Source of the DNA: Siphonodentalium dalli | Taxonomy: Eukaryota; Mollusca; Scaphopoda; Gadilida; Siphonodentaliidae | DNA: 64,000 nt | Reading direction: 5' to 3' | Assembly: GCA_032622095.1 (NCBI GenBank) | Contig: CP136061.1 | Coordinates: 23,004,991 to 23,068,990 of the forward strand | In this document: positions 39,374 through 53,874 of the stretch, in pieces | How positions within the stretch are numbered: position 1 is the first letter of the stretch | How the letters are laid out: every line of letters begins with the position of its first letter | Made by a program: the position numbers and the translations under genes | The notes under the pieces: model-generated | What the model saw: the letters and a program-made list of their open reading frames with translations, nothing else | What the model was told of the DNA's origin: nothing | Databases searched by the model: none

Positions 39374-40612
39374 GTGGCTCTAACCCAGAGATTCATGAAT
39401 ACAACTCAGGGATTTATGACGTTTCGAAGGATTTATGGCTCAAACCCCGAGATTCATGACTACAACTCAGGGATTTATGACTTTTTTGAAGGATTTATGG
39501 TTCTAACCCAGAGATTCACGAATAGAACTCAGGGATTTATGACTTTTTCGAAGGATTTATGGTTCTAACCCAGAGATTCATGAATAGAACTCAGGGATTT
39601 ATGACTTTTTCGAAGGATTTATGGTTCTAACCCAGAGATTCATGAATAGAACTCAGGGATTTATGACTTTTTCGAAGGATTTATGGCTTTAACCCCGAGA
39701 TTCATGACTACAACTCAGGGATTTATGACTTTTTCGAAGGATTTATGGTTCTAACCCAGAGATTCATGAATACAACTCAGGGATTTATGACTTTTTCGAA
39801 GGATTTATGGTTCTAACCCAGAGATTCATGAATAGAACTCATGGATTTATGACTTTTTCGAAGGATTTATGGCTTTAACCCCGAGATTCATGACTACAAC
39901 TCAGGGATTTATGACTTTTTCGAAGGATTTATGGTTCTAACCCAGAGATTCAAGAATACAACTCAGGGATTTATGACTTTTTCGAAGGATTTGTGGCTCT
40001 AACCCAGAGATTCATGATTACAACTCAGGGATTTATGACTTTTTCGAAGGATTTGTGGCTCTAACCCAGAGATTCATGAATACAACGCAAGGATTTATGA
40101 CCTTTTCGAAGGATTTATTGCTCTAACCCCAAGATTCATGACTACAACTCAGGGATTTGTGACTTTTTCGAAGGATTTATGGTTCTAACCCAGAGATTCA
40201 TGAATAGAACTCAGGGATTTATGACTTTTTCGAAGGATTTATGGTTCTAACCCAGAGATTCATGAATAGAACTCAGGGATTTATGACTTTTTCGAAGGAT
40301 TTATGGTTCTAACCCAGAGATTCATGAATAGAACTCAGGGATTTATGACTTTTTCGAAGGATTTATGGCTTTAACCCCGAGATTCATGACTACAACTCAG
40401 GGATTTATGACTTTTTCGAAGGATTTATGGTTCTAACCCAGAGATTCATGAATACAACTCAGGGATTTATGACTTTTTCGAAGGATTTATGGTTCTAACC
40501 CAGAGATTCATGAATACAACTCAGGGATTTATGACTTTTTCGAAGGATTTGTGGCTCTAACCCAGAGATTCATGATTACAACTCAGGGATTTATGACTTT
40601 TTCGAAGGATTT
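39374..40612. repeat. 20-monomer unit, 1,239 bp (copy 1 of 3)
   Basis: Interval between two 61-bp-containing marker strings (gacgtttcg at 39,421 and gacttttcg at 40,660); 20 x 62 minus 1. It contains the diagnostic words aactcatgg, ttcaagaatac, gatttattgctc with ccaag, and gatttgtgac near 40,156. The same combination recurs at 53,875 and 59,699, 14,501 and 20,325 bp downstream. Confidence 0.82.
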
Positions 40613-41506
40613 GTGGCTCTAACCCAGAGATTCGTGAATACAACTCTGGGATTTATGACTTTTCGAAGGATTTATGGCTCAAACCTCGAGATTCATGAAT
40701 ACAACTCAGGGATTTATGACTTTTTCGAAGGATTTATGGTTCTAACCCAGAGATTCACGAATAGAACTCAGGGATTTATGACTTTTTCGAAGGATTTATG
40801 GTTCTAATCCAGAGATTCATGAATAGAACTAAGGGATTTATGACTTTTTCGAAGGATTTATGGTTCTAACCCAGAGATTCATGAATAGAACTCAGGGATT
40901 TATGACTTTTTCGAAGGATTTATGGCTTTAACCCCGAGATTCATGACTACAACTCAGGGATTTATGACTTTTTCGAAGGATTTATGGTTCTAACCCAGAG
41001 ATTCATGAATACAACTCCGGGATTTATGACTTTTTCGAAGGATTTGTGGCTCTAACCCAGAGATTCATTATTACAACTCAGGGATTTATGACTTTTTCGA
41101 AGGATTTGTGGCTCTAACCCAGAGATTCATGAATACAACGCAGGGATTTATGACTTTTTCGAAGGATTTGTGGCTCTAACCCAGAGATTCATGAATACAA
41201 CGCAAGGATTTATGACATTTTCGAAGGATTTATGGCTCTAACCCCGAGATTCATGACTACAACTCAGGGATTTATAACTTTTTCGAAGGATTTATGGTTC
41301 TAACCCAGAGATTCATGAATAGAACTCAGGGATTTATGACTTTTTCGAAGGATTTATGGTTCTAACCCAGAGATTAATGAATAGAACTCAGGGATTTATG
41401 ACTTTTTCGAAGGATTTATGGTTCTAACCCAGAGATTCATGAATACAACGCAGGGATTTATGACTTTTTCGAAGGATTTGTGGCTCTAACCCAGAGATTC
41501 GTGAAT

Positions 41507-43153
41507 ACAACGCAAGGATTTATGACCTTTTCGAAGGATTTATGGCTCTAACCCCAAGATTCATGACTACAACTCAGGGATTTATGACTTTTTCGAAGGA
41601 TTTATGGTTCTAACCCAGAGATTCATGAATAGAACTCAGGGATTTATGACTTTTTCGAAGGATTTATGGTTCTAACCCAGAGATTCATGAATAGAACTCT
41701 GGGATTTATGACTTTTTCGAAGGATTTATGGCTTTTACCCCCGAGATTCATGACTACAACTCAGGGATTTATGACTTTTTCGAAGGATTTATGGTTCTAA
41801 CCCAGAGATTCATGAATACAACTCAGGGATTTATGACTTTTTCGAAGGATTTGTGGCTCTAACCCAGAGATTCATGAATACAACGCAGGGATTTATGACT
41901 TTTTCGAAGGATTTATGGCTCTAACCCAGAGATTCATGAATACAACGCAAGGATTTATGACTTTTTCGAAGGATTTATGGCTCAAACCCCGAAATTCATG
42001 ACTACAACTCAGGGATTTATGACGTTTTTGAAGGATTTATGGTTCTAACCCAGAGATTCACGAATAGAACTCAGGGATTTATGACATTTTCGAAGGATTT
42101 ATGGTTCTAACCCAGAGATTCATGAATAGAACTCAGGGATTTATGACTTTTTCGAAGGATTTATGGTTCTAACCCAGAGATTCATGAATAGAACTCAGGG
42201 ATTTATGACTTTTTCGAAGGATTTATGGCTTTAACCCCGAGATTCATGACTACAACTCAGGGATTTATGACTTTTTCGAAGGATTTATGGTTCTAACCCA
42301 GAGATTCATGAATACAACTCAGGGATTTATGACTTTTTCGAAGGATTTGTGGCTCTAACCCAGAGATTCATGATTACAACTCAGGGATTTATGACTTTTT
42401 CGAAGGATTTGTGGCTCTAACCCAGAGATTCATGAATACAACGCAAGGATTTATGACCTTTTCGAAGGATTTATGGCTCTAACCCCAAGATTCATGACTA
42501 CAACTCAGGGATTTATGACTTTTTCGAAGGATTTATGGTTCTAACCCAGAGATTCATGAATAGAACTCAGGGATTTATGACTTTTTCGAAGGATTTATGG
42601 TTCTAACCCAGAGATTCATGAATAGAACTCAGGGATTTATGACTTTTTCGAAGGATTTATGGTTCTAACCCAGAGATTCATGAATACAACTCAGGGATTT
42701 ATGACTTTTTTGAAGGATTTGTGGCTCTAACCCAGAGAATCATGATTACAACTCAGGGATTTATGACTTTTTCGAAGGATTTGTGGCTCTAACCCAGAGA
42801 TTCATGAATACAACTCAGGGATTTATGACTTTTCGAAGGATTTATGGCTCAAACCCCGAGATTCATGACTACAACTCAGGGATTTATGACTTTTTCGAAG
42901 GATTTATGGTTCTAACCCAGAGATTCACGAATAGAACTCAGGGATTTATGACTTTTTCGAAGGATTTATGGTTCTAACCCAGAGATTCATGAATAGAACT
43001 CAGGGATTTATGACTTTTTCGAAGGATTTATGGTTCTAACCCAGAGATTCATGAATAGAACTCAGGGATTTATGACTTTTTCGAAGGATTTATGGCTTTA
43101 ACCCCGAGATTCATGACTACAACTCAGGGATTTATGACTTTTTCGAAGGATTT
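41507..43153. repeat. Segmental copy (offset 9,667/9,668 bp), right member
   Basis: Paralogue of 31,840-33,485, with one additional C at 41,739-41,743 and a private agagaatcatg near 42,735. It diverges at its right end, where a gtggctc monomer replaces atggttc. Confidence 0.82.
41713..41775 (+). repeat. 63-bp monomer (one extra C)
   Basis: The C run before CGAG has five Cs (ctttta followed by ccccc) instead of four, giving 63 bp. It is one of only two such monomers detected. The matching monomer at about 32,046 has four Cs, so the insertion postdates the segmental duplication. Confidence 0.9.
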
Positions 43154-46100
43154 GTGGCTCTAACCCAGAGATTCATGATTACAACTCAGGGATTTATGAC
43201 TTTTTCGAAGGATTTATGGTTCTAACCCAGAGATTCATGAATACAACGCAGGGATTTATGACTTTTTCGAAGGATTTGTGGCTCTAACCCAGAGATTCGT
43301 GAATACAACGCAAGGATTTATGACCTTTTCGAAGGATTTATGGCTCTAACCCCGAGATTCATGACTACAACTCAGGGATTTATGACTTTTTCGAAGGATT
43401 TATGGTTCTAACCCAGAGATTCATGAATAGAACTCAGGGATTTATGACTTTTTCGAAGGATTTATGGTTCTAACCCAGAGATTCATGAATAGAACTCAGG
43501 GATTTATGACTTTTTCGAAGGATTTATGGTTCTAACCCAGAGATTCATGAATAGAACTCAGGGATTTATGACTTTTTCGAAGGATTTATGGCTTTAACCC
43601 CCGAGATTCATGACTACAACTCAGGGATTTATGACTTTTTCGAAGGATTTGTGGCTCTAACCCAGAGATTCATGAATACAACGCAGGGATTTATGACTTT
43701 TTCGAAGGATTTATGGCTCTAACCCAGAGATTCGTGAATACAACGCAAGGATTTATAACTTTTTCGAAGGATTTATGGCTCAAACCCCGAGATTCATGAC
43801 TACAACTCAGGGATTTATGACTTTTTTGAAGGATTTATGGTTCTAATCCAGAGATTCACGAATAGAACTCAGGGATTTATGACTTTTTCGAAGGATTTAT
43901 GGTTCTAACCCAGAGATTCATGAATAGAACTCAGGGATTTATGACTTTTTCGAAGGATTTATGGTTCTAACCCAGAGATTAATGAATAGAACTCAGGGAT
44001 TTATGACTTTTTCGAAGGATTTATGGCTTTAACCCCGAGATTCATGACTACAACTCAGGGATTTATGACTTTTTCGAAGGATTTATGGTTCTAACCCAGA
44101 GATTCATGAATACAACTCAGGGATTTATGACTTTTTCGAAGGATTTGTGGCTCTAACCCAGAGATTCATGATTACAACTCAGGGATTTATGACTTTTTCG
44201 AAGGATTTGTGGCTCTAACCCAGAGATTCATAAATACAACGCAAGGATTTATGACCTTTTCGAAGGATTTATGGCTCTAACCCCAAGATTCATGACTACA
44301 ACTCAGGGATTTATGACTTTTTCGAAGGATTTATGGTTCTAACCCAGAGATTCATGAATAGAACTCAGGGATTTATGACTTTTTCGAAGGATTTATGGTT
44401 CTAACCCAGAGATTCATGAATAGAACTCAGGGATTTATGACTTTTTCGAAGGATTTATGGTTCTAACCCAGAGATTCATGAATAGAACTCAGGGATTTAT
44501 GACTTTTTCGAAGGATTTATGGCTTTAACCCCGAGATTCATGACTACAACTCAGGGATTTATGACTTTTTCGAAGGATTTATGGTTCTAACCCAGAGATT
44601 CATGAATACAACTCAGGGATTTATGACTTTTTCGAAGGATTTATGGTTCTAACCCAGAGATTCATGAATACAACTCAGGGATTTATGACTTTTTCGAAGG
44701 ATTTGTGGCTCTAACCCAGAGATTCATGATTACAACTCAGGGATTTATGACTTTTTCGAAGGATTTGTGGCTCTAACCCAGAGATTCATGAATACAACGC
44801 AAGGATTTATGACCTTTTCGAAGGATTTATGGCTCTAACCCCAAGATTCATGACTACAACTCAGGGATTTATGACTTTTTCGAAGGATTTATGGTTCTAA
44901 CCCAGAGATTCATGAATAGAACTCAGGGATTTATGACTTTTTCGAAGGATTTATGGTTCTAACCCAGATATTCATGAATAGAACTCAGGGATTTATGACT
45001 TTTTCGAAGGATTTATGGTTCTAACCCAGAGATTCATGAATAGAACTCAGGGATTTATGACTTTTTCGAAGGATTTATGGCTTTAACCCCGAGATTCATG
45101 ACTACAACTCAGGGATTTATGACTTTTTCGAAGGATTTATGGTTCTAACCCAGAGATTCATGAATACAACTCAGGGATTTATGACTTTTTCGAAGGATTT
45201 GTGGCTCTAACCCAGAGATTCATGATTACAACTCAGGGATTTATGACTTTTTCGAAGGATTTGTAGCTCTAACCCAGAGATTCATGAATACAACTCAGGG
45301 ATTTATGACGTTTCGAAGGATTTATGGCTCAAACCCCGAGATTCATGACTACAACTCAGGGATTTATGACTTTTTTGAAGGATTTATGGTTCTAACCCAG
45401 AGATTCACGAATAGAACTCAGGGATTTATGACTTTTTCGAAGGATTTATGGTTCTAACCCAGAGATTCATGAATAGAACTCAGGGATTTATGACTTTTTC
45501 GAAGGATTTATGGTTCTAACCCAGAGATTCATGAATAGAACTCAGGGATTTATGACTTTTTCGAAGGATTTATGGCTTTAACCCCGAGATTCATGACTAC
45601 AACTCAGGGATTTATGACTTTTTCGAAGGATTTATGGTTCTAACCCAGAGATTCATGAATACAACTCAGGGATTTATAACTTTTTCGAAGGATTTATGGT
45701 TCTAACCCAGAGATTCATGAATAGAACTCATGGATTTATGACTTTTTCGAAGGATTTATGGCTTTAACCCCGAGATTCATGACTACAACTCAGGGATTTA
45801 TGACTTTTTCGAAGGATTTATGGTTCTAACCCAGAGATTCAAGAATACAACTCAGGGATTTATGACTTTTTCGAAGGATTTGTGGCTCTAACCCAGAGAT
45901 TCATGATTACAACTCAGGGATTTATGACTTTTTCGAAGGATTTGTGGCTCTAACCCAGAGATTCATGAATACAACGCAAGGATTTATGACCTTTTCGAAG
46001 GATTTATGGCTCTAACCCCAAGATTCATGACTACAACTCAGGGATTTATGACTTTTTCGAAGGATTTATGGTTCTAACCCAGAGATTCATGAATAGAACT

Positions 46101-47104
46101 CAGGGATTTATGACTTTTTCGAAGGATTTATGGTTCTAACCCAGAGATTCATGAATAGAACTCAGGGATTTATGACTTTTTCGAAGGATTTATGGTTCTA
46201 ACCCAGAGATTCATGAATAGAACTCAGGGATTTATGACTTTTTCGAAGGATTTATGGCTTTAACCCCGAGATTCATGACTACAACTCAGGGATTTATGAC
46301 TTTTTCGAAGGATTTATGGTTCTAACCCAGAGATTCATGAATACAACTCAGGGATTTATGACTTTTTCGAAGGATTTATGGTTCTAACCCAGAGATTCAT
46401 GAATACAACTCAGGGATTTATGACTTTTTCGAAGGATTTGTGGCTCTAACCCAGAGATTCATGATTACAACTCAGGGATTTATGACTTTTTCGAAGGATT
46501 TGTGGCTCTAACCCAGAGATTCATGAATACAACTCAGGGATTTATGACTTTTCGAAGGATTTATGGCTCAAACCTCGAGATTCATGAATACAACTCAGGG
46601 ATTTATGACTTTTTCGAAGGATTTATGGTTCTAACCCAGAGATTCACGAATAGAACTCAGGGATTTATGACTTTTTCGAAGGATTTATGGTTCTAACCCA
46701 GAGATTCATGAATAGAACTCAGGGATTTATGACTTTTTCGAAGGATTTATGGTTCTAACCCAGAGATTCATGAATAGAACTCAGGGATTTATGACTTTTT
46801 CGAAGGATTTATGGCTTTAACCCCGAGATTCATGACTACAACTCAGGGATTTATGACTTTTTCGAAGGATTTATGGTTCTAACCCAGAGATTCATGAATA
46901 CAACTCAGGGATTTATGACTTTTTCGAAGGATTTGTGGCTCTAACCCAGAGATTCATTATTACAACTCAGGGATTTATGACTTTTTCGAAGGATTTGTGG
47001 CTCTAACCCAGAGATTCATGAATACAAAGCAGGGATTTATGACTTTTTCGAAGGATTTGTGGCTCTAACCCAGAGATTCATGAATACAACGCAAGGATTT
47101 ATGA
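43154..47104. repeat. Segmental copy (offset 9,420/9,421 bp), right member
   Basis: Paralogue of 33,734-37,683. The offset changes by one at the 63-bp monomer 43,573-43,635. The match ends near 47,104, where this copy reads gactttttcg with ctttaacccc and the other reads gacattttcg with ctctaacccc. The private word aatacaaagc lies near 47,030. Confidence 0.82.
43573..43635 (+). repeat. 63-bp monomer (one extra C)
   Basis: Second monomer with an extra C before CGAG, here on the ctttaa background. The paralogous monomer near 34,153 is 62 bp, so this is an independent one-base gain in a homopolymer. Confidence 0.9.
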
Positions 47105-50100
47105 CTTTTTCGAAGGATTTATGGCTTTAACCCCGAGATTCATGACTACAACTCAGGGATTTATGACTTTTTCGAAGGATTTATGGTTCTAACCCAGAGA
47201 TTCATGAATACAACTCAGGGATTTATGACTTTTTCGAAGGATTTGTGGCTCTAACCCAGAGATTCATGATTACAACTCAGGGATTTATGACTTTTTCGAA
47301 GGATTTGTAGCTCTAACCCAGAGATTCATGAATACAACTCAGGGATTTATGACGTTTCGAAGGATTTATGGCTCAAACCCCGAGATTCATGACTACAACT
47401 CAGGGATTTATGACTTTTTTGAAGGATTTATGGTTCTAACCCAGAGATTCACGAATAGAACTCAGGGATTTATGACTTTTTCGAAGGATTTATGGTTCTA
47501 ACCCAGAGATTCATGAATAGAACTCAGGGATTTATGACTTTTTCGAAGGATTTATGGTTCTAACCCAGAGATTCATGAATAGAACTCAGGGATTTATGAC
47601 TTTTTCGAAGGATTTATGGCTTTAACCCCGAGATTCATGACTACAACTCAGGGATTTATGACTTTTTCGAAGGATTTATGGTTCTAACCCAGAGATTCAT
47701 GAATACAACTCAGGGATTTATGACTTTTTCGAAGGATTTATGGTTCTAACCCAGAGATTCATGAATAGAACTCATGGATTTATGACTTTTTCGAAGGATT
47801 TATGGCTTTAACCCCGAGATTCATGACTACAACTCAGGGATTTATGACTTTTTCGAAGGATTTATGGTTCTAACCCAGAGATTCAAGAATACAACTCAGG
47901 GATTTATGACTTTTTCGAAGGATTTGTGGCTCTAACCCAGAGATTCATGATTACAACTCAGGGATTTATGACTTTTTCGAAGGATTTGTGGCTCTAACCC
48001 AGAGATTCATGAATACAACGCAAGGATTTATGACCTTTTCGAAGGATTTATGGCTCTAACCCCAAGATTCATGACTACAACTCAGGGATTTATGACTTTT
48101 TCGAAGGATTTATGGTTCTAACCCAGAGATTCATGAATAGAACTCAGGGATTTATGACTTTTTCGAAGGATTTATGGTTCTAACCCAGAGATTCATGAAT
48201 AGAACTCAGGGATTTATGACTTTTTCGAAGGATTTATGGTTCTAACCCAGAGATTCATGAATAGAACTCAGGGATTTATGACTTTTTCGAAGGATTTATG
48301 GCTTTAACCCCGAGATTCATGACTACAACTCAGGGATTTATGACTTTTTCGAAGGATTTATGGTTCTAACCCAGAGATTCATGAATACAACTCAGGGATT
48401 TATGACTTTTTCGAAGGATTTATGGTTCTAACCCAGAGATTCATGAATACAACTCAGGGATTTATGACTTTTTCGAAGGATTTGTGGCTCTAACCCAGAG
48501 ATTCATGATTACAACTCAGGGATTTATGACTTTTTCGAAGGATTTGTGGCTCTAACCCAGAGATTCATGAATACAACTCAGGGATTTATGACTTTTCGAA
48601 GGATTTATGGCTCAAACCTCGAGATTCATGAATACAACTCAGGGATTTATGACTTTTTCGAAGGATTTATGGTTCTAACCCAGAGATTCACGAATAGAAC
48701 TCAGGGATTTATGACTTTTTCGAAGGATTTATGGTTCTAACCCAGAGATTCATGAATAGAACTCAGGGATTTATGACTTTTTCGAAGGATTTATGGTTCT
48801 AACCCAGAGATTCATGAATAGAACTCAGGGATTTATGACTTTTTCGAAGGATTTATGGCTTTAACCCCGAGATTCATGACTACAACTCAGGGATTTATGA
48901 CTTTTTCGAAGGATTTATGGTTCTAACCCAGAGATTCATGAATACAACTCAGGGATTTATGACTTTTTCGAAGGATTTGTGGCTCTAACCCAGAGATTCA
49001 TTATTACAACTCAGGGATTTATGACTTTTTCGAAGGATTTGTGGCTCTAACCCAGAGATTCATGAATACAACGCAGGGATTTATGACTTTTTCGAAGGAT
49101 TTGTGGCTCTAACCCAGAGATTCATGAATACAACGCAAGGATTTATGACATTTTCGAAGGATTTATGGCTCTAACCCCGAGATTCATGACTACAACTCAG
49201 GGATTTATGACTTTTTCGAAGGATTTATGGTTCTAACCCAGAGATTCATGAATAGAACTCAGGGATTTATGACTTTTTCGAAGGATTTATGGTTCTAACC
49301 CAGAGATTAATGAATAGAACTCAGGGATTTATGACTTTTTCGAAGGATTTATGGTTCTAACCCAGAGATTCATGAATACAACGCAGGGATTTATGACTTT
49401 TTCGAAGGATTTGTGGCTCTAACCCAGAGATTCGTGAATACAACGCAAGGATTTATGACCTTTTCGAAGGATTTATGGCTCTAACCCCGAGATTCATGAC
49501 TACAACTCAGGGATTTATGACTTTTTCGAAGGATTTATGGTTCTAACCCAGAGATTCATGAATAGAACTCAGGGATTTATGACTTTTTCGAAGGATTTAT
49601 GGTTCTAACCCAGAGATTCATGAATAGAACTCAGGGATTTATGACTTTTTCGAAGGATTTATGGCTTTAACCCCGACATTCATGACTACAACTCGGGGAT
49701 TTATGACTTTTTCGAAGGATTTATGGTTCTAACCCAGAGATTCATGAATACAACTCAGGGATTTATGACTTTTTCGAAGGATTTGTGGCTCTAACCCAGA
49801 GATTCATGAATACAACGCAGGGATTTATGACTTTTTCGAAGGATTTATGGCTCTAACCCAGAGATTCATGAATACAACGCAAGGATTTATGACTTTTTCG
49901 AAGGATTTATGGCTCAAACCCCGAGATTCATGACTACAACTCAGGGATTTATGACTTTTTTGAAGGATTTATGGTTCTAACCCAGAGATTCACGAATAGA
50001 ACTCAGGGATTTATGACTTTTTCGAAGGATTTATGGTTCTAACCCAGAGATTCATGAATAGAACTCAGGGATTTATGACTTTTTCGAAGGATTTATGGTT

Positions 50101-51629
50101 CTAACCCAGAGATTCATGAATAGAACTCAGGGATTTATGACTTTTTCGAAGGATTTATGGCTTTTACCCCGAGATTCATGACTACAACTCAGGGATTTAT
50201 GACTTTTTCGATGGATTTATGGTTCTAACCCAGAGATTCATTAATACAACTCAGGGATTTATGACTTTTTCGAAGGATTTGTGGCTCTAACCCAGAGATT
50301 CATGATTACAACTCAGGGATTTATGACTTTTTCGAAGGATTTGTGGCTCTAACCCAAAGATTCATGAATACAACGCAAGGATTTATGACCTTTTCGAAGG
50401 ATTTATGGCTCTAACCCCAAGATTCATGACTACAACTCAGGGATTTATGACTTTTTCGAAGGATTTATGGCTCAAACCTCGAGATTCATGAATACAACTC
50501 AGGGATTTATGACTTTTTCGAAGGATTTATGGTTCTAACCCAGAGATTCACGAATAGAACTCAGGGATTTATGACTTTTTCGAAGGATTTATGGTTCTAA
50601 CCCAGAGATTCATGAATAGAACTCAGGGATTTATGACTTTTTCGAAGGATTTATGGTTCTAACCCAGAGATTCATGAATAGAACTCAGGGATTTATGACT
50701 TTTTCGAAGGATTTATGGTTCTAACCCAGATATTCATGAATAGAACTCAGGGATTTATGACTTTTTCGAAGGATTTATGGCTTTAACCCCGAGATTCATG
50801 ACTACAACTCAGGGATTTATGACTTTTTCGCAGGATTTATGGTTCTAACCCAGAGATTCATGAATACAACTCAGGGATTTATGACTTTTTCGAAGGATTT
50901 ACGGTTCTAACCCAGAGATTCATGAATACAACTCAGGGATTTATGACTTTTTCGAAGGATTTGTGGCTCTAACCCAGAGATTCATGATTACAACTCAGGG
51001 ATTTATGACTTTTTCGAAGGATTTGTGGCTCTAACCCAGAGATTCATGAATACAACGCAAGGATTTATGACCTTTTCGAAGGATTTATGGCTCTAACCCC
51101 AAGATTCATGACTACAACTCAGGGATTTATGACTTTTTCGAAGGATTTATGGTTCTAACCCAGAGATTCATGAATAGAACTCAGGGATTTATGACTTTTT
51201 CGAAGGATTTATGGTTCTAACCCAGAGATTCATGAATAGAACTCAGGGATTTATGACTTTTTCGAAGGATTTATGGTTCTAACCCAGAGATTCATGAATA
51301 GAACTCAGGGATTTATGACTTTTTCGAAGGATTTATGGCTTTAACCCCGAGATTCATGACTACAACTCAGGGATTTATGACTTTTTCGAAGGATTTATGG
51401 TTCTAACCCAGAGATTCATGAATACAACTCAGGGATTTATGACTTTTTCGAAGGATTTATGGTTCTAACCCAGAGATTCATGAATACAACTCAGGGATTT
51501 ATGACTTTTTCGAAGGATTTGTGGCTCTAACCCAGAGATTCATGATTACAACTCAGGGATTTATGACTTTTTCGAAGGATTTGTGGCTCTAACCCAGAGA
51601 TTCATGAATACAACTCAGGCATTTATGAC

Positions 51630-51751
51630 TTTTCGAAGGATTTATGGCTCAAACCTCGAGATTCATGAATACAACTCAGGGATTTATGACTTTTCGAAGG
51701 ATTTATGGTTCTAACCCAGAGATTCACGAATAGAACTCAGGGATTTATGAC
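51630..51751 (+). repeat. Two consecutive 61-bp monomers
   Basis: 51,630-51,690 and 51,691-51,751 both have four Ts before CGAAGG. Adjacent short monomers occur only here and in the duplicate at 57,454-57,575. Elsewhere, 61-bp monomers are single. Confidence 0.9.
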
Positions 51752-53874
51752 TTTTTCGAAGGATTTATGGTTCTAACCCAGAGATTCATGAATAGAACTC
51801 AGGGATTTATGACTTTTTCGAAGGATTTATGGTTCTAACCCAGAGATTCATGAATAGAACTCAGGGATTTATGACTTTTTCGAAGGATTTATGGCTTTAA
51901 CCCCGAGATTCATAACTACAACTCAGGGATTTATGACTTTTTCGAAGGATTTATGGTTCTAACCCAGAGATTCATGAATACAACTCAGGGATTTATGACT
52001 TTTTCGAAGGATTTGTGGCTCTAACCCAGAGATTCATTATTACAACTCAGGGATTTATGACTTTTTCGAAGGATTTGTGGCTCTAACCCAGAGATTCATG
52101 AATACAACGCAGGGATTTATGACTTTTTCGAAGGATTTGTGGCTCTAACCCAGAGATTCATGAATACAACGCAAGGATTTATGACATTTTCGAAGGATTT
52201 ATGGCTCTAACCCCGAGATTCATGACTACAACTCAGGGATTTATGACTTTTTCGAAGGATTTATGGTTCTAACCCAGAGATTCATGAATAGAACTCAGGG
52301 ATTTATGACTTTTTCGAAGGATTTATGGTTCTAACCCAGAGATTAATGAATAGAACTCAGGGATTTATGACTTTTTCGAAGGATTTATGGTTCTAACCCA
52401 GAGATTCATGAATACAACGCAGGGATTTATGACTTTTTCGAAGGATTTGTGGCTCTAACCCAGAGATTCGTGAATACAACGCAAGGATTTATGACCTTTT
52501 CGAAGGATTTATGGCTCTAACCCCGAGATTCATGACTACAACTCAGGGATTTATGACTTTTTCGAAGGATTTATGGTTCTAACCCAGAGATTCATGAATA
52601 GAACTCAGGGATTTATGACTTTTTCGAAGGATTTATGGTTCTAACCCAGAGATTCATGAATAGAACTCAGGGATTTATGACTTTTTCGAAGGATTTATGG
52701 CTTTAACCCCGACATTCATGACTACAACTCGGGGATTTATGACTTTTTCGAAGGATTTATGGTTCTAACCCAGAGATTCATGAATACAACTCAGGGATTT
52801 ATGACTTTTTCGAAGGATTTGTGGCTCTAACCCAGAGATTCATGAATACAACGCAGGGATTTATGACTTTTTCGAAGGATTTATGGCTCTAACCCAGAGA
52901 TTCATGAATACAACGCAAGGATTTATGACTTTTTCGAAGGATTTATGGCTCAAACCCCGAGATTCATGACTACAACTCAGGGATTTATGACTTTTTTGAA
53001 GGATTTATGGTTCTAACCCAGAGATTCACGAATAGAACTCAGGGATTTATGACTTTTTCGAAGGATTTATGGTTCTAACCCAGAGATTCATGAATAGAAC
53101 TCAGGGATTTATGACTTTTTCGAAGGATTTATGGTTCTAACCCAGAGATTCATGAATAGAACTCAGGGATTTATGACTTTTTCGAAGGATTTATGGCTTT
53201 TACCCCGAGATTCATGACTACAACTCAGGGATTTATGACTTTTTCGATGGATTTATGGTTCTAACCCAGAGATTCATTAATACAACTCAGGGATTTATGA
53301 CTTTTTCGAAGGATTTGTGGCTCTAACCCAGAGATTCATGATTACAACTCAGGGATTTATGACTTTTTCGAAGGATTTGTGGCTCTAACCCAGAGATTCA
53401 TGAATACAACGCAAGGATTTATGACCTTTTCGAAGGATTTATGGCTCTAACCCCAAGATTCATGACTACAACTCAGGGATTTATGACTTTTTCGAAGGAT
53501 TTATGGTTCTAACCCAGAGATTCATGAATAGAACTCAGGGATTTATGACTTTTTCGAAGGATTTATGGTTCTAACCCAGAGATTCATGAATAGAACTCAG
53601 GGAATTATGACTTTTTCGAAGAATTTATGGTTCTAACCCAGAGATTCATGAATAGAACTCAGGGATTTATGACTTTTTCGAAGGATTTATGGCTTTAACC
53701 CCGAGATTCATGACTACAACTCAGGGATTTATGACTTTTTCGAAGGATTTATGGTTCTAACCCAGAGATTCATGAATACAACTCAGGGATTTATGACTTT
53801 TTCGAAGGATTTGTGGCTCTAACCCAGAGATTCATGATTACAACTCAGGGATTTATGACTTTTTCGAAGGATTT

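Larger units (their letters stand above)
31380..49920. repeat. Block IV: mosaic HOR domain with frequent 61-bp monomers
   Basis: 61-bp monomers are frequent here (31,427; 33,162; 35,889; 37,128; 39,421; 40,660; 42,830; 45,310; 46,549; 47,354; 48,593), at intervals from 13 to 44 monomers. The usual order after each is ctcaaacccc, cacgaat, two gaatag, ctttaacccc, gaatac, gattac, aacgcaagg with gacctttt, ctctaaccccaag. The change of cccgag to cccaag in ctctaacccc monomers first appears near 31,889 and is then common to the right end of the window. The domain is a mosaic of segments copied from one another. Confidence 0.78.
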
